Shown: positions 6,669-12,639 of the stretch, piece by piece
How positions within the stretch are numbered: position 1 is the stretch's first letter
Layout of the letters: every line of letters begins with the position of its first letter
Translations under genes and position numbers: made by a program
Source: JBGLNJ01 sp964353405
GTDB taxonomy: Bacteria; Chloroflexota; Anaerolineae; Fen-1058
Assembly: GCA_964353405.1 (NCBI GenBank)
Contig: CAYGWJ010000037.1
Coordinates: forward strand, 1-17,140
DNA length: 17,140 nucleotides
Reading direction: 5' to 3'
The notes under the pieces: generated by a model
Databases searched by the model: none
What the model was told of the DNA's origin: nothing
What the model saw: the letters and a program-made list of their open reading frames with translations, nothing else

Positions 6669-7862
6669 TTACTTGCTGTTCTTCAAATAGGTCACTGCCC
6701 GATCCAACTGCGGGTCGCGCCCGGCGGCGATGTCGTCATTCGAGCGCGGCGTGGCGATGTCCGGCTGTAGCCCGTTGCCGGTCAATTGATGGTGATTGGG
6801 TGTGAACCATTCAGCGGCCGTGACGTGCAGCGACGAGCCATCATTCAGATCATAGATGTGCTGCACCGATCCTTTGCCGTAGGTCTGCTCGCCTATGAGG
6901 ACGGCGCGCCCACGATCGCGCAGTGCGCCAGCCACAATTTCTGAAGCGCTGGCAGTGGCACGGTTGACCAGCGCCACGATGGGCACATCGGTAGCCAGGC
7001 CGCCTGGCTTGACGCGGAACATCTGTTCGTCTTTGCCTTTTTGTTTTTCGTACAGGACGACGCCGTCGCCGATAAACTGGCTCGCCACATCCACCGCCGA
7101 TGTGAGCAGACCACCGCCATTGTCACGCAGATCCAGAATGATCTGCCTGGAGCCTTTCTGCTTCAAATCCTCGAGCGCGCGCTGAACTTCGTCTCCGGTG
7201 CGCTCGGTAAATCGTTCAACCGCGAGATAGCCAATTTGTGGCGAATCGTCGAGGAGTCGCCAGTTTACCGAAGGTGTCTCTATGACCTGGCGTGTGATGG
7301 TGAACGAAATCAGATCGCTCTGGCCAGCATGCCGCACGGTGATCTTGACCGTGGTTCCGACCTGCCCTCGTACTAAAGCGGCAATGTCGTCAAAAGACAT
7401 GGTCGGAGTGATGGGTCTGGTGTCCACTGAGACCAATACATCGCCATCCTCGACGCCCGCCTTGAGCGCGGGCGAATCGGGCAGGGGGGTGAGGACCAGA
7501 TCGCCCTGAGCATTGCGGCGCATCGTCACGCCGATGCCGCCAAAGCTGCCTTGCAAATCTTCTTTCTCGCGCTGGTGCGAATCTGGCTCAACGAATGCAG
7601 TATAGGGATCGTTTAGCGACGTCAATGAGCCACGAATGGCTCCATAGACTCGCGCTTGCGGACTGGGTAAGGTACCAATAAAGTCTTTTTCAACTAGCTG
7701 CCATACATCCCAAAATGTGTCGAGCTTGACGTTATGTAAAGAACTTCTCTGCTGAACAAGGTAGGCAGTGCCATATCCGGCGCCAAATGCCAGTCCAATG
7801 AGAAAAAGATCAACGAGTGTTGTCAAAAGTAGTTTTGAAAAAGAGACCTTGCTATTTTCCAA
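6669..7862 (-). CDS. S41 family C-terminal processing (tail-specific) protease, paralog 1
   Basis: This 397-residue protein has an N-terminal membrane segment (about residues 10-35), a PDZ domain (about 105-190; FGGIGVTM, GVEDGDVLVSVD) and an S41 domain with ILDLRDNGGG. The catalytic Ser305 lies in RATASASEIVAGAL and Lys330 in YGKGSVQ, 25 residues apart; Gln334 is retained. Compared with paralog 2, it lacks the long Pro-rich linker and has RATA where paralog 2 has GGSA just before the nucleophile. The predicted start is TTG at 7862, with GGAG about 10 nt upstream; no ATG is suitably placed. The C-terminal ends of the paralogs are very similar (AAGRDPQLDRAV and TAGRDPQLDRAV), indicating a tandem duplication. 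This is the first gene of the ctp1-ctp2-smpB-unknown series. Confidence 0.94.
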   Translation of the reverse strand: MENSKVSFSKLLLTTLVDLFLIGLAFGAGYGTAYLVQQRSSLHNVKLDTFWDVWQLVEKDFIGTLPSPQARVYGAIRGSLTSLNDPYTAFVEPDSHQREKEDLQGSFGGIGVTMRRNAQGDLVLTPLPDSPALKAGVEDGDVLVSVDTRPITPTMSFDDIAALVRGQVGTTVKITVRHAGQSDLISFTITRQVIETPSVNWRLLDDSPQIGYLAVERFTERTGDEVQRALEDLKQKGSRQIILDLRDNGGGLLTSAVDVASQFIGDGVVLYEKQKGKDEQMFRVKPGGLATDVPIVALVNRATASASEIVAGALRDRGRAVLIGEQTYGKGSVQHIYDLNDGSSLHVTAAEWFTPNHHQLTGNGLQPDIATPRSNDDIAAGRDPQLDRAVTYLKNSK

Positions 7863-7889
7863 GTCTTGTTTTCTCCGTCGCCAATATAG

Positions 7890-7922
7890 TTATGTCAACT
7901 ATTATCCGTATATATGACATAA
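7890..7922. promoter_or_regulatory. Palindromic operator candidate upstream of the protease-smpB series
   Basis: TTATGTCA (7890-7897) and TGACATAA (7915-7922) are perfect 8-nt inverted repeats with a 17-nt AT-rich spacer. They lie in the 76-nt gap between the cyclase stop and ctp1. On the minus strand the proximal arm forms TTGACA but no matching -10 follows at 16-18 nt, so I do not assign a promoter. A regulator site is the best reading. Confidence 0.45.
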
Positions 7923-7938
7923 TATACATAGTCGGAAG

Positions 7939-8985
7939 TTATTCGTTTAGTCCAATGACCTCAAAAACCGGCATTGGGTCCTTGACGCCTTCTAGTTCCA
8001 GTGGCTCTAGTGGCTTGGTCAAAACTCGTCCGCCCAGGCACTGCACGATTTGGTTGCTCACGACGATCTGCCCGGGCCTCGCGCTTTCTTCCAGTCGCTT
8101 GGCCACATTTACAGCGTCGCCGATGGCAGTATAACTCATCAGTTGGGCTGCGCCGATGTTGCCTACGACAGCCTCGCCGGTGTGAATGCCCATTCCGAAG
8201 CGCATGGGTCCCAGCAGTTCATACGACGAATCCACGTTTTCAGCGCTTTTCTGGATAGCAATGGCGGCCTGTACCGCATGGAACACATGTTCTGAATCGC
8301 GCATGGGCGCGTTAAAGATGGCCATCACACCATCGCCCAGGAACTTGTCCACCGTTCCATTCTCAGCCAGGATAGCCTCGGTGGCCATGGTCAGATGATG
8401 ATTCAGGTGTTGAAGCAAATCCTCGGGCGCGGCTGCAGCGGCGAAAGCCGTAAAGCCGCGCAGGTCGGCAAATAGCAATGTGACGTCTTGCCGCTCGCCG
8501 CCCAGGCTCGGCATCTCGGGCGCGCGAATGAGCCGGTCAGCGACGGTCGTCGGCATGTAGCGGCTCAAGATGGTTTCCAGCCGCTCGTGCAGGTTATAGT
8601 TCTCGATGCGCAGCCAGTTCTTTTGCAGCACTGCGCGCGTTTTGGTTTGCAGCTCCTCCATGTCAAAGGGCTTGTGCATGTAATCGTCTGCACCCACCTG
8701 CATGGCGCGCACGGCGCGCTGCTCGGTGCCGTAGGCCGTCATGACAATAATACCAACCTTGTCGTCTTCCGCGCGGATCGCTTGAACTGCACTCAACCCG
8801 TCTCGACCCGGCATCATAATGTCCATCAAAATCACGGCAGGCCGCTCGTGGCGTGACAGTTCAACGGCCTGATCGCCGTCAACGGCTTCGACCGTTTCAA
8901 AGCCTTCAAGGCGCATAAGCTCACTCAGGAACGAGCGGACGTCCGAGCGATCGTCCACGATGAGGATTTTGTTTGACTCTTCCAC
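7939..8985 (-). CDS. Response regulator with class III adenylate/guanylate cyclase output
   Basis: This 348-residue protein has a receiver domain in residues 5-120 (D11/D12, phospho-acceptor D55 in VILMDIMMPG, T83, K105 in HKPF), a short helical linker (RIENYNLHERLETILSRYMP), and a class III nucleotide cyclase domain from about residue 163. Metal-binding D174 (FADLRGF) and D218 (KFLGDGVMAIF), base-selecting K214, TAIGDAVN (T286, D290, N293) and R297 are all present. It should therefore be active, and the K/T-D pattern favours cAMP over cGMP. The start is GTG at 8985, with AGGAGA 7 nt upstream; a longer frame to 9138 would run through the suf terminator. It is a separate transcription unit lying 3' of the suf terminator. 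No kinase partner is present. Confidence 0.93.
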   Translation of the reverse strand: MEESNKILIVDDRSDVRSFLSELMRLEGFETVEAVDGDQAVELSRHERPAVILMDIMMPGRDGLSAVQAIRAEDDKVGIIVMTAYGTEQRAVRAMQVGADDYMHKPFDMEELQTKTRAVLQKNWLRIENYNLHERLETILSRYMPTTVADRLIRAPEMPSLGGERQDVTLLFADLRGFTAFAAAAAPEDLLQHLNHHLTMATEAILAENGTVDKFLGDGVMAIFNAPMRDSEHVFHAVQAAIAIQKSAENVDSSYELLGPMRFGMGIHTGEAVVGNIGAAQLMSYTAIGDAVNVAKRLEESARPGQIVVSNQIVQCLGGRVLTKPLEPLELEGVKDPMPVFEVIGLNE

Positions 8986-9049
8986 CGCACATTCTCCTAG
9001 TGGGTTTCTACCCTTGACGAACAACTCTGATCGTGCCTGTGGCAACGCC

Positions 9050-9078
9050 AGTGTAGCACAAAGAACGGTGTTGGGCAA
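9050..9078 (-). promoter_or_regulatory. Possible promoter of the receiver-cyclase gene
   Basis: On the minus strand, TTGCCC (9078-9073, 4/6), a 17-nt spacer and TACACT (9055-9050, 4/6) lie downstream of the suf terminator and about 65 nt before the GTG start. The -35 lies inside a palindrome GGTGTTGGGCAACACC (9067-9082; 7-bp arms), which could be an operator. This is a weak consensus match. Confidence 0.4.
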
Positions 9079-9090
9079 CACCCTCGTTAC

Positions 9091-9115
9091 AAAAAACCGG
9101 GCCACGCGGCCCGGT
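9091..9115 (-). terminator. Intrinsic terminator of the suf operon
   Basis: On the minus strand, ACCGGGCC (9115-9108) pairs with GGCCCGGT (9103-9096) around a GCGT loop and is followed at once by six T. It lies about 20 nt after the Rieske stop codon. This is a textbook rho-independent terminator marking the end of the suf transcript. Confidence 0.92.
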
Positions 9116-9134
9116 CCAAGATTTACAAGTCCGA

Positions 9135-9452
9135 TCACTTGGGCTGAGGGTTGATCTTGACCTCGCCTCCCTCAATTTTGAGATCGTACACCGGCAAATT
9201 GACGACGGCCGGCATGGACAGCACCGCGCCCGTGGTGATGTCGAAGCGCGCGCCATGGCGCGGGCACTCGATCACACAACCATCGAGCTCGCCTTCAGCC
9301 ACCGGGCCGTCATCATGAGTGCAGACATCGGCAAAGGCATAGAACTGCCCGTCCACGTTCGCCACGGCGACAGCCTGGCCGTCCACGTCAAATATGCGCA
9401 CCGTCCCCGGTGCAATGTCCGATGTCTTTCCAACCGTCAGATACCTGGTCAT
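9135..9452 (-). CDS. Rieske-type [2Fe-2S] ferredoxin (last suf operon gene)
   Basis: This 105-residue single-domain Rieske protein has the cluster motif C44-T-H46 ... C63-P-R-H66, with 16 residues between the two halves; the two Cys and two His bind a [2Fe-2S] cluster. No leader or membrane anchor is present, so it is a soluble cytosolic ferredoxin of the kind that serves dioxygenases or acts as a general electron carrier. It starts 6 nt after the sufU stop and precedes the operon terminator, so it belongs to the suf operon. Here it could supply electrons for cluster assembly, or simply be a client placed beside its maker. The sequence cannot separate these. Confidence 0.94.
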   Translation of the reverse strand: MTRYLTVGKTSDIAPGTVRIFDVDGQAVAVANVDGQFYAFADVCTHDDGPVAEGELDGCVIECPRHGARFDITTGAVLSMPAVVNLPVYDLKIEGGEVKINPQPK

Positions 9453-9458
9453 CTTGCC

Positions 9459-9851
9459 CTACTCTTCGTCCTCGTCCGGCCAACCGGTGATGCCGTACGC
9501 GCCGGCCTTGAGCACCTTGAGCGAAAGCAACGCGCACTTGAGCCGCACTGGGCCTAGCGGGATGCCGAGCAAGTCCAGCAGGTCATCCTTCGAGAATGCT
9601 TTTAGCTCGTCGAGCGTTTTGCCCTGAATCTCTTCGGTGAGCATCGAAGCGGACGCCTGGCTGATAGCGCAGCCATGCCCTGAAAAGCGCACGTCAGTCA
9701 CTCGACCATCCTGCAAGCGCAGGTCGAGCCGGATGTGGTCGCCGCACACGGGATTGTCTTCTTCGTAAGAAATATCGGCCGGCTCGAGCGTGCCATAGTT
9801 GCGCGGGTTCTGGTAATGATCGAGGATGACTTGGCGGTAAAGGTCTTCCAC
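9459..9851 (-). CDS. sufU: SufU-like Fe-S scaffold/sulfur acceptor, copy adjacent to sufS
   Basis: This 130-residue IscU/SufU-fold protein has C36 and D38 (NPVCGD), C61 (GHGCAISQAS) and C106 (RLKCALLSLKVL), the Zn/Fe-binding and persulfide-accepting set. The N-terminal LYRQVILDHYQNPRN is typical of SufU. C61 to C106 is 45 residues, close to the 43 of E. coli IscU and well short of the 62 of B. subtilis SufU (family numbers from memory), so it lacks the SufU insertion, yet keeps the SufU-like RxKCAxLS motif. The start is GTG, with GGAGGAG just upstream. It lies 31 nt after sufS, whose persulfide it most likely accepts, and 6 nt before the Rieske gene. Confidence 0.94.
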   Translation of the reverse strand: MEDLYRQVILDHYQNPRNYGTLEPADISYEEDNPVCGDHIRLDLRLQDGRVTDVRFSGHGCAISQASASMLTEEIQGKTLDELKAFSKDDLLDLLGIPLGPVRLKCALLSLKVLKAGAYGITGWPDEDEE

Positions 9852-9882
9852 AGGCTCCTCCTGGCGCGTGCGGATGCGCCAG

Positions 9883-11139
9883 CTACAGCGCAGGCTTGCG
9901 GCTCATGATCTGCTTGGCGTGATACAACGCGTCCACCAGCGCGTCAATTTCTTCGGGCAAGGTATAGATGTAAAAGCTGGCGCGCGTCGTGGCGGGCAGG
10001 TTCAGCTTCAGGTGAAGCGGCATGGCACAGTGATGACCCGCACGCACGGCAACGCCGTCGGCATCCAGAATCGTCGCCAGGTCGTGAGGGTGAATACCCT
10101 CGAGGGTGAACGTTGCGAGTCCCCCATGTCGTTCAGGCTCTGGCGGGCCGTACAGCTTTAGCCCGGGCACTTCGCCCAGGCGCTCCATCGCGTAAGCGAC
10201 GATTTCCTTTTCATGCGCGCGGACGGCGGCCATGCCCAGCCCGTTGAGATAGTCTACGGCTGCGCCCAGGCCAATCGCTTCGGCGATGGCGGGCGTCCCC
10301 GCTTCGAATTTGCTCGGCAGGTCATTCCACTCGGCGCCCTCGAAGGTGACCCGGCGAATCATCTCGCCGCCGGTCTGGTAGGGCGGCATGGCTTCCAGCA
10401 AGTCCCGTCGCCCCCAAAGGACCCCAATGCCGGTAGGCCCACACATCTTGTGACCAGAGAACACCAAAAAGTCACAGCCCAGCTCTTGCACGTTAACCGG
10501 CATGTGCGGCACACTTTGCGCGCCGTCCACCAAACACAACGCTCCAGCGGCGTGCGCACGCTCCGCGATCTCTGGGACCGGGTTGATGGTGCCCAACACA
10601 TTCGACATCTGCGTGACGGCAACCAATTTGGTGCGCGCGTTTAAAAGCTCGTCGAGTTTTTCGAGTTGCAGGAGACCGTCGCCGTTGACAGGGAGAAAGC
10701 GCAGCCGGGCGCCTTTTTCCTGGGCGAGCACCTGCCACGGCACAAAATTCGCGTGATGCTCCATCTCGGTGGCGACGATTTCGTCGCCTGGTTGAACGTT
10801 GGCGCGTCCCCAGGAATACGCCACGAGGTTGATAGCTTCGGTGGCGTTGCGGGTCCAGATGACCTGGCGAGAGGATTTGGCTCCGATGAACCGCGCCACC
10901 TTTTTGCGCGCGGCTTCGAACAGGTCCGTCGCTTCTTCGCTCAACACGTGGACGCCGCGATGAACGTTGGAGTGACTGTGGCGATAATACTCGTCCATCA
11001 CGTCAATCACCTGGCGCGGCCTTTGCGACGAAGCGGCGCTGTCGAGAAAGACGAGGCGCTTGCCGTGCACCTGGCGTTCGAGGATCGGAAAGTCGGCGCG
11101 GATGGCGCGCACGTCGAACATGTTAGCAGTTGAGGGCAT
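9883..11139 (-). CDS. sufS: Cysteine desulfurase SufS (group II)
   Basis: SufS takes sulfur from cysteine as an enzyme-bound persulfide, using pyridoxal phosphate. The 418-residue product has the family length and motifs: THNATE-like TRNATEAINLVA (97-108), EMEHHANFVPW (125-135), DGAQSVPHMPV (205-215), the PLP lysine K231 in SGHKMCGPTGIGVLWG, and catalytic C371 in VRAGHHCAMPLH, followed by R386. The ATG at 11139 is chosen because the conserved N-terminus (FDVRAIRADFPIL) follows at once and AAGGAAAA lies upstream; longer frames run into the palindrome at 11154-11202. It follows the second sufU-like gene by 177 nt of repeats, and precedes sufU by 31 nt. No sufE is present, consistent with SufU as the acceptor. 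Confidence 0.97.
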   Translation of the reverse strand: MPSTANMFDVRAIRADFPILERQVHGKRLVFLDSAASSQRPRQVIDVMDEYYRHSHSNVHRGVHVLSEEATDLFEAARKKVARFIGAKSSRQVIWTRNATEAINLVAYSWGRANVQPGDEIVATEMEHHANFVPWQVLAQEKGARLRFLPVNGDGLLQLEKLDELLNARTKLVAVTQMSNVLGTINPVPEIAERAHAAGALCLVDGAQSVPHMPVNVQELGCDFLVFSGHKMCGPTGIGVLWGRRDLLEAMPPYQTGGEMIRRVTFEGAEWNDLPSKFEAGTPAIAEAIGLGAAVDYLNGLGMAAVRAHEKEIVAYAMERLGEVPGLKLYGPPEPERHGGLATFTLEGIHPHDLATILDADGVAVRAGHHCAMPLHLKLNLPATTRASFYIYTLPEEIDALVDALYHAKQIMSRKPAL

Positions 11140-11153
11140 CTCGCATTTTCCTT

Positions 11154-11202
11154 TTTTGCCAATCGGTCGGGGAGTATACCACACCCCGACCGATTGGCAA
11201 AA
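11154..11202. repeat. 19-bp perfect palindrome immediately upstream of sufS
   Basis: The arms are 11154-11172 (TTTTGCCAATCGGTCGGGG) and 11184-11202 (its exact complement), with an 11-nt loop. On the sufS-sense strand the stem is followed by AAGGAAAA and then the start codon about 14 nt later, so the structure abuts the ribosome-binding region. No T-tract in the sense direction supports termination. It may be a mobile palindrome or a leader structure for sufS. Confidence 0.75.
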
Positions 11203-11233
11203 CAAAACCACCTGCTCCCCTTATGCGACTCTG

Positions 11234-11303
11234 CCGATATGGGCATATCAGCCTACAGGCCGATATGGGCATATCAGCCTACAGGCCGCCATGGGATGGC
11301 GGC
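11234..11303. repeat. 26-nt tandem duplication plus related palindrome between sufU-like gene and sufS
   Basis: Two exact copies of a 26-nt unit (11234-11259, 11260-11285) are followed by GCCGCCAT-GGG-ATGGCGGC (11285-11303). Each unit contains the palindromes GATATG-GG-CATATC and GCCT-AC-AGGC. The sequence is non-coding, transcribed as part of the suf operon, and has no terminator features. Confidence 0.75.
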
Positions 11304-11316
11304 TCGCGTCATCCGA

Positions 11317-11715
11317 CTAGATCTGCGCGGCCATCAGCTCACGCTCGCGCTTGCGGATGGCGGCGCGCAGCGTGTCCAGCGAAAGTGTAGCGCAGCGGGT
11401 GCGTTGGGTGACAATCTCACGGCCCAGCGCATCCATCAAATCATTGTGGTCAAAACGACTCAGCTCGTCCAGAGTTTTTCCGTTGGCAAACTCGGCCAGG
11501 TACGAAGCAGAGGCCTGACTGATCGTGCAGCCCTCGCCCTCAAAGGTCACGGCGGCTTTTCCATCGCCATTGACCTTGAGGTAGATTCGAACGACGTCAC
11601 CACAGCCGGGATTGCCACCTTCAACCATCACGACGCCGTCGCCGTCCATCGGCGCTTTGTGACGCGGATTTTCAAAGTGGTCGAGCAGAAACTCGATTTG
11701 CTCTTGTCGATCCAT
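11317..11715 (-). CDS. Second SufU/IscU-like scaffold protein
   Basis: This 132-residue paralog of the sufU product has C38 and D40 (NPGCGD), C63 (GEGCTISQASASYL) and C108 (TRCATLSLDTL), so it retains all metal ligands. Spacings are 25 and 45 residues, identical to the other copy. Elsewhere the two differ strongly: HFENPRHKAPM at the start, and a basic C-terminus RKRERELMAAQI in place of the acidic tail DEDEE. I chose the ATG at 11715, 7 nt after the rhodanese stop; an in-frame TTG at 11733 would overlap that gene. Close coupling to the rhodanese suggests that this copy may accept sulfur from it or be a specialised scaffold. Confidence 0.92.
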   Translation of the reverse strand: MDRQEQIEFLLDHFENPRHKAPMDGDGVVMVEGGNPGCGDVVRIYLKVNGDGKAAVTFEGEGCTISQASASYLAEFANGKTLDELSRFDHNDLMDALGREIVTQRTRCATLSLDTLRAAIRKRERELMAAQI

Positions 11716-11722
11716 GCTCGGG

Positions 11723-12571
11723 TCAGCGTTCAATCGGCGCGTCTACCAGGTTGCCCCATTCCGTCCACGAGCCGTCATAGTTGCGAACGTCAGGATAGCC
11801 CAGCAGAAAAGTTAGGACGAACCACGTGTGCGACGAGCGCTCGCCGATGCGGCAATAGGCAATGATGGGTTTGTCCGGCGTGATGCCCTGATCGCCGTAG
11901 AGCGCCTGGAGCTCCTCCGCCGGCTTGAACGTGCCATTTTCTTGCACGGCCTTGGACCATGGGATGCTTTTGGCGCCGGGAATGTGACCGCCGCGCAACG
12001 CGCCTTCATTCGGATAATCGGGCATGTGCAGGCGCTCGCCGGTGTATTCCTGCGGGCTGCGCACGTCCACGAGAGGCAGCCTCTTTTGCAGATGCGCCAT
12101 CACGTCACCGCGAAAGGCACGGATGGTCTTGTCGTCGCGGCGCGGAGCCTCGTAATCGGTCCTGGGATAACCCGGCGCTTGCTTGCTCAGCCCCCTACCC
12201 TCGTCAATCCACTTTTTGCGCCCGCCGTTCATGACGCGGGTATCAGGATGCCCGAACAGCTTGAACACCCAGAACGCATAACACGCCCACCAATTGTTTT
12301 TGTCACCATAGAACACCACCGTCGTGTCGCGGGCGATGCCCTTGTCCGCCATCAACCTGGCAAAGTGCCCGGCGTCGAGATATTGGCGCACGACCTGGTC
12401 TTGCAGATCGGTGTGCCAGTCAATCTTGACTGCGCCGGGCACGTGGCCGATCTCGTACAACAAAACGTCTTCGTCCGATTCTACGATCCGAACCTTGGGA
12501 TCGTCGAGATGTTCTGCGACCCAATCCGTTTCCACCAACACTTTTGGATGAACGTATCCAGCGTCCGACAT
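11723..12571 (-). CDS. Tandem-domain rhodanese/thiosulfate sulfurtransferase
   Basis: This 282-residue protein has two rhodanese domains. The N-terminal one (about 10-125) is inactive, with D90 in FYGDKNNWWA at the catalytic place. The C-terminal one (about 150-280) carries catalytic C240 in the loop YCRIGERSSHTWFVL, which I recall from actinobacterial CysA/SseA-type thiosulfate sulfurtransferases. The enzyme moves sulfane sulfur, classically from thiosulfate to an acceptor, through a Cys persulfide. It has no export signal. The ATG at 12571 has AGGGGGAG upstream. It sits between sufD and a sufU-like gene, with only 7 nt to the latter, so it probably provides a second sulfur route into cluster assembly beside SufS. 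That role is inferred from position. Confidence 0.94.
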   Translation of the reverse strand: MSDAGYVHPKVLVETDWVAEHLDDPKVRIVESDEDVLLYEIGHVPGAVKIDWHTDLQDQVVRQYLDAGHFARLMADKGIARDTTVVFYGDKNNWWACYAFWVFKLFGHPDTRVMNGGRKKWIDEGRGLSKQAPGYPRTDYEAPRRDDKTIRAFRGDVMAHLQKRLPLVDVRSPQEYTGERLHMPDYPNEGALRGGHIPGAKSIPWSKAVQENGTFKPAEELQALYGDQGITPDKPIIAYCRIGERSSHTWFVLTFLLGYPDVRNYDGSWTEWGNLVDAPIER

Positions 12572-12606
12572 GATGCTCCCCCTACCCTTTCCCCGTCCAT
12601 GATAAT

Positions 12607-12633
12607 GTGACCGGTGCGATGAGCGCCGGTCAC
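12607..12633. repeat. Hairpin in the sufD-rhodanese gap
   Basis: GTGACCGGTGC (12607-12617) pairs with GCGCCGGTCAC (12623-12633) over 11 positions (one G-U on one strand), around a 5-nt loop. It starts 7 nt past the sufD stop. No T-run follows, so it is more likely a stability/processing element or repeat than a terminator. Confidence 0.6.
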
Positions 12634-12639
12634 ACTCTA

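Noticed and set aside
8986..9138. 51-residue N-terminal extension of the receiver-cyclase
   Set aside because: It would cross the suf terminator and the probable promoter; GTG at 8985 with AGGAGA fits the start of the receiver fold.
11154..11202. Intrinsic terminator separating sufU-like gene from sufS
   Set aside because: On the sense strand the stem is followed by AAAAAAGG, not T. The opposite strand has only a short mixed tract and no gene to terminate.
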